From positions 5,075,501 to 5,139,500 of the forward strand of contig NW_027464588.1 of NCBI RefSeq assembly GCF_043290135.1: a stretch of 64,000 nt of DNA, given 5' to 3'. Positions 1-11,069 of the stretch are shown piece by piece (position 1 is the stretch's first letter; each line of letters starts with the position of its first letter). The notes below the pieces were generated by a model. The model was not told the DNA's origin. It ran no database searches and was given only the letters and a program-made list of their open reading frames with translations. Both the position numbers and the translations under genes were made by a program. The DNA is from Rhipicephalus microplus. Lineage: Eukaryota > Arthropoda > Arachnida > Ixodida > Ixodidae.

Positions 1-265
1 TAGCGGAGATTCATATCAAACGTCCCGAGGCGACAATCGGTACACAACAACTGTACTAGATTACATTGTGGGCTTGTAAACCTCTGCCGGACCAAAGAAC
101 AATTCCCATCACCCCAAAATTTGTACAAGCACTGTTCCTACCACCACAGTTTTACCGTACAATGGGTTTTCTGTGTGAGGCCTCAGAATTTAGTTTTGCT
201 TCTTAATGATATGTACTTACTCACCCATCACCTCTTTGCTTGTCACTGCTACTGTGAACCTTCAG

Positions 266-456
266 GTCAAAGAGCAGCCTGCCTCCAACCGACCGTAAAG
301 GCAGTAACACAAGCCTTTCAAGTAGCTGCTCCTACAGCCCGTTGCCCCCATCTGTAGTGCCGGACTTCAAGACTCCCGACTTTGAGCAGTTCCGCAGCCC
401 TTTCAAGGACTGCACCATACATAGGAATCCCAGCAAAGGTCTTGCCATGCGATTTG
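266..456 (+). CDS. Host gene exon 1 of those visible (Ser-rich, unrecognised protein)
   Basis: An internal exon in frame with codons at 342, 345 and so on. A 3' splice site (ttcag) ends at 265 and a consensus donor (G|GTAAGT) starts at 457. The translation is open throughout, Ser-rich at first, then contains PDFKTPDFEQFRSPFKDC and ends in LAMRF plus one base (phase 1). The start codon must lie upstream of the window or in an earlier exon. I do not recognise the protein. Exon identity rests on the two splice sites, the codon-like composition, and the phase match with the exon at 3714. Confidence 0.55.
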
Positions 457-1450
457 GTAAGTACAAGCTGCATACTTCGATGTCAATGCCTAAGAAGCAC
501 AGAAACTGCCAAAAGTTACTCTGAAAAATGTGGCTGCAAAACTTTAAGCATATTTCTGATGACCAGTGAAGCTCTTAGTGGTCTGGTGAGGGCAAATCTT
601 GGGGTGACGAAATATTCAAGTTTGAGTGCTGTGTATCGAGTTTTAGACAGTGTCAAATTAACGGAAAAATCAAGGTAGCAATAGCCTTCGGCAGCTTGAG
701 TGTGCTTTAAGGGTGGATGGGGGATAAAATTTAGAGACTTTCTGAAAAAGAAATCACTTTTAGATTTGAGTTGTTTTGGATTGGTGGTGCATTAACAATG
801 CCGAGAATGCTTGGTTGTTTGTGCGGCAGAAGACAATAAAAAAATTTTTTTCTCGAGATGTTGGCATGGAGGTCTCTTACAAAGTCACGGCCGCAAAGTG
901 GGCAATATGCTGATTGTTAAAGGAACATGAAAGAGCAAAATGTTTTTCACGTATCAGTAAAGCACAGTTTCGCTGTCTTGAAAACACTACTCTTTCCGCG
1001 ACATGAGGCCTGTTATGCGAGAAAATCTGCGAAAAGAAAATGCGGGTGAAGACGCTACAGTGATAAATTTTAAAAATGGCACTTCAAGCTTAATTTTTAC
1101 TGCTAATAATTAATAATGAACTTATGACAGTCAAACTTAAGGCAACACAGTTCTTAGACTGCAGTTTGTCAATCTAAATGAAGTCATTGTTTGTTTTTAG
1201 TTTAAGCACCGACATCAAATTTACTCATGTCAAGATTTTTGCGTCAACGTGTAGCTATCGACCCTCTAGTAGCGATTTGCGACCTTAGACGCATTTGAGT
1301 GACGAATGAGTGTCTGTAATAATATATTCACTATCGAATGTGGTTCAAAATAGGTGGAAAACCCCCCAAATTGTAGTGCTGGAAGCGTTACCTCGCAGCC
1401 ACGTCGAGGCCGCTGCACAGCTGATGCTGCTCTCACAAAAAATGGGGACG
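457..1450. other. Intron sequence, no gene seen
   Basis: AT-rich sequence downstream of the donor at 457. No open frame with family signals and no recognisable repeat. An A/T run lies near 837-850. Confidence 0.5.
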
Positions 1451-1750
1451 TCACACTGGCGTTTTGTCTGCTAGGAGCGCACGTACAGTCGGTCCAGCAG
1501 TGTCACTGAATGCTTAGACATGCCTCTGTCACCAACATCGTCATCCTCGCCGTCCTCGCGGTCAACATCGGCAAGTGATGATGACAGCGACCTGAAATTG
1601 GGTATCACCGTAATTTGCGACGATCCTTGCTTGACAAGCTCCGCGTTGAATGTTATGTATTTATCAGTCTCGGCCGTACTGTCGGAGCTCATAAACGCCA
1701 GCTACACACCTCATGTCGCGGATGTTTGGCGAGTGAATTGCCGCTTTCAG

Positions 1751-2047
1751 CTACAGCAGGGCACAGGGTAAAAATAGCCTCGGCCTCGAGAAGAGGCCTC
1801 GTACTGCCAGTAAACCCAACTGGTTCGCCAGCACAGGATCTACCCTGTAGCAACTAGCTACAAAGTGAAGGGAGCAAACGCGGCTGTTCTTCACAGGCCT
1901 CCTGCCCCTCTGTCCAACGGCGCGTATGAAGTTAACCCACTGGCTGCGTTGAGGTTTGTGGTTTGGAAAGGCATGGAACGCCACGCACTTTCCACTTTTT
2001 CCGCGCCTCGACGTGCAGGTTCTCACTACGCAGCGGTTCCCTGACAT
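1751..2047 (-). CDS. THAP-type zinc-finger protein (98 aa, THAP domain only)
   Basis: A THAP domain is a C2CH zinc finger that binds DNA, found in cellular transcription factors and P-element transposases. The ORF starts at an ATG (2045-2047) that places the first zinc Cys at residue 6. Visible ligands are Cys6, Cys11 (C-x4-C), Cys58 and His61 (RVCSLHF). Trp37 and the FP at 27-28 are the usual core residues, and the spacing fits the family. A weak counterpart of the AVPTIF box may be LLAVRGLF near residues 79-86. The frame closes at a TAG soon after. A minus-strand ORF downstream (1471-1692), rich in acidic residues, could be a continuation after a short intron, but I could not find a join that keeps the frame. 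It lies antisense in an intron of the plus-strand host gene. It could be a real small gene or a domesticated or decayed P-like element. Confidence 0.6.
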   Translation of the reverse strand: MSGNRCVVRTCTSRRGKSGKCVAFHAFPNHKPQRSQWVNFIRAVGQRGRRPVKNSRVCSLHFVASCYRVDPVLANQLGLLAVRGLFSRPRLFLPCALL

Positions 2048-3713
2048 TCTGGCACGTATTGTCGCTCTGAATGATTGTACTCACTGCTGTGGAGCACAAT
2101 GCAAATCAGTCGATGTAACACGATGAATCGCACGCATGCTTCAACATAGCAAGGATAGCGACTAGTGAGAGCATGGCTGGGAGGCAGCTCTAAACACACT
2201 CGGAGATCGTCGACGTCATCGTTACTAGCGTATTGTCACTCAGGAGGCTATTTGTGGAACGTATCACACCGAACACGTAGCACTACTGTCGATGTCACAG
2301 GGCAGTATATTTTTCGTTTTTTCTCCTTAGCTTTTCTTTGATGTTTGACGTCAAAACAAAATAACTTTTACGCGACGGACGCCATTCAAATTTGGCCAAT
2401 AAGACCTCTGCATACCAAGTGATCGAATGATGGGCACATCTGAATCTTGAAATTTGATGTCAGTGCTCCTTTAAGTGAATGTGTCTGTGTTGAAAAACTT
2501 GTTTACAGTGATTTTAATTTATGGGAAACTTTCTGTTGGTGTTGAACCAGAGGACAATCAAATTAAAAGGACACAAATTTAGCCTCGCTAACGGAAGAGT
2601 CATTTGCTCATTGGTAACGAAGCTCGAGTGCGTGGGAACGTATCAAGTGATTTCCCACCACTGGTTTAATGCCAATTCTGAGTAGCTCATGGTGTTTTTG
2701 TGTGCTACTTGGCTGATATATTACTCCATAGAGTTCATTGCAATTAGCGGGGAATTTCTTTTGTGAGCAACACTTCTAGTGAGCTACATTCGCACCTCGA
2801 AAGCTGCGAAAAATCGAAGACGATTGGATGTGATTGTCACAGAGCAGCAGCCCTAACTACGTAGCAGGTCACTTCAATTTTTTATTTTCTGACAATCGAC
2901 AAAGGATGCTGTAAAATCATTGAACTCTTTCTTCTCAGTTCAAAGTACATTAGGAAAACTATGATTTCCTAATTGTTTTGCCAATAGCTGCATACATACA
3001 AGGTTCGCTTCTAGACAAACTTTACAGGATCAGGGTAGAGTACTTTTCTGATAACAAAGTATTTCCAATCACATTAAAAAACTTAGATGTCTGACATCCA
3101 GTAACAAGGAACAAAAATCTTTATTCTTTGGATTACACCTTTACAAAAATGTTATAAGAGGCATGTGACTCTCCTTAGCCTGCATTAAAAATCACTTGAA
3201 ATGGACATAGTTATAAAAAAAGTTGGATATTTTTATTATTTTTCAAATGACAGTTCTCCTAAGTTGATATACCTGATCAATCACTATAACAGCTGTTTCT
3301 TTTTTCCAATAATGCTAGGTTGCTAAAATTCAGAGGTCATCTATCTCTGCGATTTTCGTCAATATTGGTAAAGCAGTTCAATTGTTCACTTCAGCTCTGC
3401 AGAGCCCGTTAATTATGTACTGAAACCTTATTACAACAAAGTGTCACGCTACACAAAAGATAAGTTTGTGATATGTGAAAATTCGTTATAAAGGTGCAAT
3501 CCTTACACTATATTGCAACTTTACTCTTAATTTAGTTCATCATAACTGATACTTCACAATGCCAGTGCTCGAGGTTTGATTGTAGTTGACCTCTATCGAC
3601 TTTCCATTGGTGAGAGAGCCATATTGCTAAGCCTTAAGGCAGTCTTTATTCAAGACTATTCATAACTGGGTATGAAACGAGACTCCTATGTGGTTTTTCA
3701 TCCCTCCATTCAG
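2048..3713. other. Intron sequence, no gene seen
   Basis: AT-rich intronic sequence between host exons. I saw no motif-bearing ORF, tRNA or clear repeat boundary. Confidence 0.5.
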
Positions 3714-3809
3714 ATGACAGCTCTTCAGAGCTCGATTCTCCGGTAAGCGCTACGATCGATGTCAAGAAAATAGTGGCCTTCCCGATCCCCGACACGCCAG
3801 CACATTACA
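3714..3809 (+). CDS. Host gene exon 2 (96 bp)
   Basis: An acceptor (ctccattcag) ends at 3713 and a consensus donor GTGAGT starts at 3810. It opens with two bases that complete the codon left by the exon ending at 456. Read that way it is open across 32 codons, beginning DDSSSELDSPVSATIDVKK and ending PIPDTPAHY plus one base (phase 1). It is acidic and Ser-rich like its neighbours. No domain is recognised. Confidence 0.55.
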
Positions 3810-5580
3810 GTGAGTACTCCGTAAAGACCTCGTAGTGTCAGTTTTTCATGTGCTGTTGTTTCTGGCTGTTCCATATAAATGCGTGAGCATGGCCAGGCGA
3901 TTAAATGTATGTTTGAAATCGGAGTATGTTTGAAATCTTTGTTTTGGCGTCAGATTGTTCTTGAATCGAAGTATATCGCATTCACGGCCACTGTGTCCGG
4001 AAGTTCACTCGATAACTCTCGTTCCAAACGGCAGTTAACACCGATGTTGAAGTGTGGTGGCCAATTTTGTTATTTTACAACCTCTTGACGTGCTCGGTGT
4101 GCCTGCATTTCTTGGATAATGGTCTGCATTTCTTTTGTCTGAAATAAGCGTGTCGCAATCTGCGCACGTTCGCACAGGTCTTTGTTATACAAATGCAGAG
4201 TCCTATGACAAACGCTTTCTTTGTGCGATTTTTGGGAAGTGCCCTGAAGACGTGCGCTTTTTTTGTGCATACGATGGCATCAAAGCAATGAAGTTCGTGT
4301 ATGGAGAGTGCCTGGTGCGCATAGTGGCGCGAACAACTGAATAAGTGAGTGCACGCGCCATCTGCCGCTACGCCCGCGCAGCTGCTGTTTTGCTCGGCAC
4401 GCTTGCCTGGTGTTAGGAACTTCGCTTGGTGGTGACGTTGAAGTGCCAGGCTAAGAAGCTTTGTGCCTAAAAAATGATCAAACTCTTTCTCTGCATAAAA
4501 CACCACTGTTACCTGCAGAATGGGAGTGGTGTGTGGCCGAACGACCTATGTGTGGCAGACCGGGTTACGTATTAAGCGTTTAATAGAGCACTACAGCTCA
4601 CTAGGAGGTGAGTGGGCAGCACCTGCTGTTTAATTGTAGCACATGTGCCAAGAAGTAGAGGCCAGTTTTAATGTGATAACTTCAGAGAGCTCGTTTTTCA
4701 GAAATCAGGGCATAGGAGTAATTTGTTGCGAGTGAAAAATCACTTTATCCGTGACCGAAAGAATAAGATGCAAATAAAATAAATATTCCAGGGTCGAAGT
4801 GGCGATCAAAGCTGTCTGCATGGCAAGCAAGTTTTCTACCACAGAGTCACAATGTCATGTAGTGGAAAGAACTTACGCTTCATATATTGCATGGCAGAAG
4901 CTTACAGTCTCGCCAGGCATGAAAAGATGTGAATTGAGCAAAAAGTGGGTGCTCTAAAAGCCTACCCATTATAAGGTCCTCAGGCATATTTAACCATAAT
5001 CAGCAGCAGAATCATCAACAAAGTGAATAGCTGGGTAGGTTCGCGTGTTGTCCTACGGACACGTAGGGGGCCCTCCGCTGATTCACAAAGTAATTATGGC
5101 CTAAGGGCACTTTACAACGGGGCTTATAACAGGCATTCATTGATGCTTTGAAACGACCAATGTTATCCCACAGTCATTTGGGAAAGGAAATGAGGTCTCC
5201 AGTTTCTCCTCGTTGCAATGCGCCGTCACGCCACCTAAACCATTCTGACACTTTGGGTCGGACATATTCTGTGTTCAAAAGACTACTTAAAAGGAGTGGC
5301 CTGTCTGCTGTGCTTGCTGTTCTCCTTCTGGATCGATCAGTGTAAATATACTCGTAAATAGTTATGTTTGGTCTCGTTTTACATAACAGTATCGTGGTTA
5401 TTTGTATAAAACCACAACAAAAACTGAATCGTGGCAGAAATCGATCCTTATTTGTACAAACTACAAGTCGGTATGCCGTAATTCGAAGAGCATCAGATAG
5501 TGGATGCTGCAAGAACATTGGTGTGCAAAGGTCTTCTTCAAGTTTCAGTTTGCAGTCCACACTTTCGTTTTTCTCGTTGC
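3810..5580. other. Intron sequence, no gene seen
   Basis: No coding or repeat signal that I can support. Overlapping frames at 4070-4500 and 5174-5830 (minus) have no recognisable domains, and the latter partly shadows the host exon. Confidence 0.45.
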
Positions 5581-5582
5581 AG

Positions 5583-5836
5583 GAGATTAGAACAGGAACC
5601 TGAAGGTGACAAAGATTATCAATCGGACGACGAAGATGATGAATCAGACGAGCCTGACTATGCCGAGGACACGGGGGGCACCACAGAAATCCCCAGTGCT
5701 CGAGCACAGACAGTGCCGCTTTTCCCGAGCCCAGACTTAGCAGCCTACAGGCGCATGATCCGCGAGGAGATGGCCAGGTGTTACGGTGCACACATAGCGT
5801 CACCAGCCTCAACAGTTGATTCTCCGGCAAGCACGG
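5583..5836 (+). CDS. Host gene exon 3 (acidic region)
   Basis: A long acceptor tract (tttcgtttttctcgttgcag) ends at 5582, with further AGs at 5585 and 5590. Starting at 5591 gives the phase that fits the exon ending at 3809. The donor GTGAGC starts at 5837. The translation is highly acidic (SDDEDDESDEPDYAED), then Ser/Pro-rich, then RRMIREEMARCYGAH, which could form a short helix. It ends in phase 1. The length is variable by 8 bp depending on the acceptor. The protein family is not recognised. Low-complexity acidic tracts are common in nuclear proteins, but that is only suggestive. Confidence 0.6.
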
Positions 5837-7090
5837 GTGAGCATCCTAGTAATTATAGACTGTGATGGACGCTGTGGAACAGTTAAACCTTCACGATAAC
5901 GGAATTGTTTGTATAACAAACTACAGAAGGCTTTCAGTAAACGGGAAATCTGTTCAATGGAACTGCTGCTTATTAACTGAAACTGCCTCTGGTTTCATTG
6001 GTCTCGTGCCTGAATTCTACACGCTTGTTTGTCGCTCTGTAAATGGAACTCTTGTTAAACAGATCATCCTGGTCCTTTTAGGTGCTGTTTGATAAGTCTA
6101 CCGTATATAGCTTCCTATAACATGGGGTCCATATGAAAGACTGTGTTTCCGAGTAGTCGAGTTTGCAGGCCTTGCTGCCAGAGGAATACATAGTACAGTA
6201 TTTTTCTTTTTTTTTCAGCTGCACGATAGCAAGCCTACACACAACTGAAAAGGAAAGCATGTGCGCATTTTGCAATAGAAGTTTAACTAAGTGAGGGTCA
6301 AAATTTTTGTGACGTAACCTCGGAAAATGTTTATTTTTTATTCCTGAACTAAATTTTTGGGCTATTTTATATTTTAAAAAATTCTTAAAGTTTTGATTGA
6401 GCATAAAGCATCAAGCAAAATCCTAAAAAAAAAACTCAAATGATTTTTTTAGAACTAAGTTACTTTTGTATAACATAGATTGCAGACATACAAAAATATG
6501 CACACCAGAGTACTTTTCTGCTGGACTCTCCAGCAGCAGAGCAACTGGCGCACACTTTAATAGCGTAAGGGTGAGTGTGCAGAAAAAAATCTTTATGGTC
6601 ATGCACCTATCAAAAAAAGAGAATAAGTGAAAAAGGTATGATAATTATTCGTTTTAATGCCAGCAAAAGAGAGAGGTAGCGTTTCAGAGTCGCCGAAACA
6701 GGAAACGCAACCAGGGCGGCATTGTTTGTGTAATGTAGCGCCACATAAAAACAGATGTAATTGCGCCCCGGGGAGCAATAAAGGAGAAAGTAACAAGCGG
6801 TCACTCTTTTAGAGATTATACACCACACAGCCATCAGTGTTGCGGGCGCAAAAAGCGAAAAGCACCCGAATGATGAAACCAAACCAGCTGCACCGCTAGA
6901 GGCACGCTCGGATGCGCAAGCGAAAGCCGATGCACGCAAGCAAAAGCCAATGCAATACCATACACTTACGGCGTATTGGTTGCAGAACTTGCTACTTTCC
7001 TCACTAACAATCAAGACAGCTCTTAGTCATGAAACCTTAGTTCAGAGGCCCTAGTGGGAAAACAATAGAAGCCAGTGTGCTTTATGATGT
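5837..7090. other. Intron sequence, no gene seen
   Basis: AT-rich with several homopolymer runs (for example 6204-6218 and 6424-6433). No supported feature. Confidence 0.45.
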
Positions 7091-7091
7091 T

Positions 7092-7196
7092 GGTGCATGT
7101 TAAGAAACATCATATGGTCAAAATTTTTGGAGATCTTCACAGCGACATGTCTCGTAACCATATCGTGGTTTTGGGACGTAAAACCACGGGTATACT
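7092..7196 (+). repeat. Degenerate Ruka-type SINE tail fragment
   Basis: The segment keeps the order of landmarks seen in the 3' half of the intact SINEs at 40117 and 60964: a GTTAAGAA stretch, a ggtcaaaatttttgga stretch, then tggttttgggacgtaaaacc. The tRNA-like head is missing and many bases differ, so this is an old truncated copy. Confidence 0.5.
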
Positions 7197-7316
7197 TTAT
7201 TGCCGGCCCCAGTGATATTGAAACATCTTTGGTGTTTCTGCTCCCAAGCTCTTGTGATCCGCTCACAAGTTCTTGTTATATTTTGTATGTTACTGTGACT
7301 GATCCCGTTTATAAAG

Positions 7317-7388
7317 AGGCAATCGCCAGGCAGGCAACAAGGGCCAATGAAATGGCCCCTTCTACGTGTATAAGCACAGACAATTTCG
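7317..7388 (+). CDS. Candidate host gene exon 4 (72 bp)
   Basis: A donor G|GTAGGT starts at 7389. Using the AG at 7315-7316 as acceptor, the exon opens with two bases that complete the phase-1 codon from the exon ending at 5836. It reads open for 24 codons (contains RQATRANEMAPSTCIS) and again ends in phase 1. The acceptor tract is weaker than in the other exons. Support comes mainly from phase agreement on both sides. Confidence 0.4.
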
Positions 7389-7944
7389 GTAGGTCCGTTT
7401 TGTGCAGCAACGAATGATGGTTGTTGTCCAAAGACATTCAGAGCAGAGATTTTCTAATGCAAAATATAATTTAGGTTAAGGCTGCAAGCATCACGCGAAC
7501 CTGCACACTCGGTTATCAAAAACAGTTACTCATAACTCGCATTGTAACTCAGATGGTGTTTAAAACAACGGAAAAAAACTGATCGCACTACATATGCAAT
7601 CTCCTGCATTGAAGAACACTGTTTTCACCATTTGCATAATGTATCCAGCCCACAATTCTTGAGACGTATCTCGGATGTTTCCCTTTCACGAAACATTCTC
7701 ACAAACTCCAGCGCTGATAGTCGTTGTTCTCTTCCGCTATCGACCTGTTCGGGACACTTCTCAATTTTTCACTATTTTCTCAGGGTCATCATTCTATTCT
7801 TTCAGATCGATTGACCACCCTACCAGAATCGCTTGATCAACATAACTTCTTCATTGGTGTCGCTATCCTGCTCACCTACTCCCTCCGCCACCGCCTGCTT
7901 TTATCCTCTCGCTTCTGGATTTGCAAATACACTCAAACCTGGAT

Positions 7945-8090
7945 ACAATAAAATATCGGTTATAGCGAAGTAAATGAAGGATATTCTTGCAATAGAAATA
8001 GTGCTAAGAATGTACCTTTATAACGAATTTTCGGTTATAACTAACCTGTATTTATGTAAGTTGCCTCTTTGTGATAATGAGGTTGGAGTG
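7945..8090 (+). repeat. Dispersed short repeat (copy 1; related to 54345-54500)
   Basis: Shares a run of landmarks with 54345-54500: atatcggttata, gcgaagtaaa/acgaagtaaa, ttgcaatag/tcgcaatag, then aacgaatttt and a gttgc/…gaggttgag-like tail. It looks like a short non-coding element of the MITE type. Both copies are diverged and I cannot fix the termini. Confidence 0.5.
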
Positions 8091-8199
8091 TATTTTCCGT
8101 GCTTTGTCTGTGCGTAGCACAGCCAAAGCGAAAAAAAGGGCAAGATTTTACAACGAAAGGTGTTACAAGATCACAACAAGGGTAGTGTGCGCCGCTACC

Positions 8200-8590
8200 G
8201 CTTGTGTCCATAACCATTATTGTGCTGAAGAAGGAAAAACGCTCTGTAAATTAAAAGACAAGGGCATAGTAGAATTCGAACCAGGGTACCCTGCGTGCCA
8301 GCCCGGTATTCTACCACAGAGCCACGCTGCTGTTGGAACTTTGTTGCAAACTAGCTTTAGGCAGGCTTGATGTCGGGAAAGGAATGGCGTTAATATGAAT
8401 AATGAAGTGCTTCAGAACTAGGCGTCGCACAATATGAATTGCGTAATGAGTGAGATGTCGGTTGCTCCAACCTATTACTCAAGCTTCAGGCATAATTCTT
8501 CATCATTGTCAGTCACAGCATGAGAAAATTGCACAAAAATTTTTGCAAGTGCGTAGTGGGCACCACCCTTCTCCGAAGAAGGAAGAAGGA
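8200..8590 (-). repeat. tRNA-headed SINE-like repeat, degenerate copy
   Basis: The complement of 8270-8326 retains tRNA-like features (a GCTCTGTGGTAGAATACC-like A box and a GGTTCGAATTC-like B box). The flanking sequence (gcacaat..gaat..gcgtaatgag at 8430-8455, then gcataattcttcatcattgtcag) matches the repeats at 14616-15240 and 57540-58080. The copy is diverged, and a different segment follows from about 8670. Confidence 0.55.
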
Positions 8591-8669
8591 TGGCATAGGA
8601 ATCTTTGTTTTCTTTTTTTTAATATACTGTCTTCATTTTATAACTTTTTTTTCTCTTTTTGGTTGTAAG

Positions 8670-9490
8670 CAATAGTGCAGTTATCGTCCAAATGAAACTA
8701 TATGTTCTCTTGGCCAATCCCCCAGAGTGGGTATGAGCCAATTCTAGGCTACAAACAAATTCCTGACCAATTTCCTACAGTGGGTATGAGCCGCAAGAGA
8801 AAGTGAACAAGAATGTCGGCCTACTACACAAAATTTATAGCGTAGTGGGTATTCTGCGAGTGGGTTTGTAGCAGCTACTCAGATTGTTTATAAAAGGCTC
8901 TTAATGGCCACTCCTCCAGCTTTCGGTGTGACTGTGCTGCGCATTTCGCACAGGCCTGGCTTCTTTTTTTTATTTCCTCGCTGGTTTTACTTATCGCATA
9001 GCTCAGCTGTGTATCGGCCTTCCTTTCACGGTGCTTCGAGACTTCGCCCGGAGTTTGATCAGAGACTGCTTTTGGTCACCTGCCGTTACGAGGGGTAGAG
9101 AAGGCGTACTCATGGCATCGTTTGATGGTTATTTTTTAAATGGGTCACGATGAACCGCCAGCGCCTGGACTTCACTCGGCCGTCTGAAGTCAGCGACGCG
9201 TGCCTAATCAAGCACCCATTTGTAACAGTTTCCAGTTGACAGATCGCATAGTTCGGTCCCGTATGCTGGAAGCTCTCAGCTGCGAAAAGCATCGAGACTC
9301 CTGTACATCAAAGCCTCATCCTTTGGCATGACTTGCAATGATTCATCGCTCCAGCCATTACTGAACGGTGCTACACCAGCCATTACAAAACTCCAAACTT
9401 GCATCTTGCTGTGCAGTACTTGCTTCTTCGATGCAGAAAATGGCAGCCTTTTTGAGCACTGATGTGAACGAGTGCAGTTTTTTGGGGCGA
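8670..9490 (-). mobile_element. P/THAP-associated repeat, remnant copy in minus orientation
   Basis: Read on the minus strand this segment matches 32262-33050 over most of its length. It includes peptide fragments such as GVAPFSNGWS, QVMPKDEAL and CDLSTGNCYK in broken frames, and a non-coding part ending in aatcccccagagtgggtatgagcc. The other copy lies directly downstream of a THAP domain, so I infer that both are remnants of one THAP-bearing (P-like) element family. The coding frame here is interrupted by stops and shifts. Confidence 0.5.
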
Positions 9491-9561
9491 GGATGGCACT
9501 CATGATGGTCAAGCTCGACTGTTAGGAACAGCGATAGCACACAACAGCTGAGTGAAAACAT

Positions 9562-10851
9562 GCGAGAGCTAGTGGTGCTTCTGACAATTATTACCAGTAT
9601 CCCTCAAACAAATGGCCACTGCCTATTAGTACAGCAGCCCTTCAATCAAGGATTACATTAATTACGACGTTTGTGATTGTCATTTATCAACCTCGTGGTG
9701 TCTGTATGAACTCAGTAGCATGTAATAAAATTTATTGAGACATTTTGAAAGAGCTGCAGAACAGAATCCAATGAGTTAGCTAGAAAGCAAATTTTATGTT
9801 GAAAGCACACTGCAGTATTCTATGGCGCGTTTCACTGGTAGATCCGGAGCAGGTTTTCTTGCTCCATTGTGACTAATCTGAATTTCTCTGGTAGATTTGG
9901 AGTGGGTTCGCTCTTTTTAATGGCAGTTTCAGAGCAACTCGCCCTGAGGCGGTCTTGCTCTCGCTGCTCCCCCGCCAAGTCACAGATTTGGGCGAAAGTT
10001 CGAGGAGCGGCGTACGTCACTTCCGTCATTGTGCATGGGCTAAGCTTTGCGAAATAGCTGCGTTCACTGTTGTGAACGCAGCTGCGTTCACAACAGCTGC
10101 GTTCACTGTTGTTCACTGTTGTGAACTGCGGTCTAGCGATGAGCACGCCCAGCACCAGCAGACGCACAGCCACAATAATCTCTGTGTCCTCTTCCATATT
10201 TTTCAGTGCAGCACAAGAAAACCGTACCCCTACTTTCCGCGAACAGTGTAGTCGAAATGCACACTCTACAGAGGCGACAAGTTTGCCATGGAAACGTAGA
10301 AAGCTGAAAAGGGAATCATTTCCGGAACTGGTTTAGTGACCTGCACGTAAACAACTTGCTAAATGGCCTCTGCGGTGCATTCACGTGTTTCACTGGCAGA
10401 TTCGGCTTGGCGCGATCCAAGGGCTCGCTCCAGGATTTCTGCGGCTATTCCAGGTCTTCTAGTGAAAAACGCTTTTAGGTTTGTGATTAGTCTTGTTGTT
10501 GCTGGCGTTCAATGTTCTGAGTTCCAAAAATTGACTCTGCATCTTCATATGTTAAAGTTTAAATCTTGTAAGTCAACATGCAGTCGCGTAAACATGGCAA
10601 ATACAGTTTATTTGAGACTTCGCTTGAAGTTCGAACTGTATGGGCCCACTTTCATATTTTAATGCTTGCCAGCTGGATTGGGCTCAAATGGCCAAATGTC
10701 GTAAAGTTACAGTTCAACATAATGGCTATGCAGACATTGCATGTGCAGTGAGAAGTTTTTTTTTATTTGCCATTTTTTTCAAGTACATTTTCACAGTGCC
10801 TCTGGCAAATAGCAGCTGCACTGTTGTCCCCTTTTTTACTGCTGTTTTCAG
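9562..10851. other. Intron sequence with a local palindromic repeat
   Basis: No gene seen. A 12-bp perfect inverted repeat (arms 10056-10067 and 10072-10083, loop TGTT) begins a short run of repeated gttcac/gtgaac units to about 10125. Confidence 0.5.
10056..10125. repeat. Short palindrome with repeated GTTCAC/GTGAAC units
   Basis: Arms AGCTGCGTTCAC and GTGAACGCAGCT pair perfectly around a four-base loop. The same units recur twice more downstream in alternating orientation (gcgttcacaac, gcgttcactgttg, gttcactgttgtgaac). This looks like a local expansion. No function can be claimed. Confidence 0.75.
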
Positions 10852-11069
10852 TGTCAGGAGTGTCGACTGGCGGCCACATTGCCTCATCTCCAGCTGTGGA
10901 GACTACCCCTGCGTCCTCGCCGTCGACACTGGCCATTGCCTTCGCGGGATTGTCGGCACAGCCAAGGCTGAGCCCGATTTTGAAGTTGTCAGGGCAACAA
11001 AAGGGCCGCCTGAGTACTGTCTTGGAGTGCACGGAGACGAGCGACAAAGGGAGTGGGACAACTGCGCTC
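10852..11069 (+). CDS. Host gene exon 5 (Ser/Thr/Pro-rich, 218 bp)
   Basis: A pyrimidine-rich acceptor (ttttttactgctgttttcag) ends at 10851 and a donor GTGAGT starts at 11070. The two opening bases complete a phase-1 codon, as required by the previous exon. The frame is open and ends at a codon boundary (phase 0). The peptide is rich in Ser, Thr, Ala and Pro (VETTPASSPSTLAIAFAG) and ends SDKGSGTTAL. No domain is recognised. Such composition is typical of disordered regions. Confidence 0.6.

Noticed and set aside
5174..5830. 218-codon minus-strand ORF
   Set aside because: It overlaps a better supported plus-strand exon with splice sites. The minus frame shows no domain.
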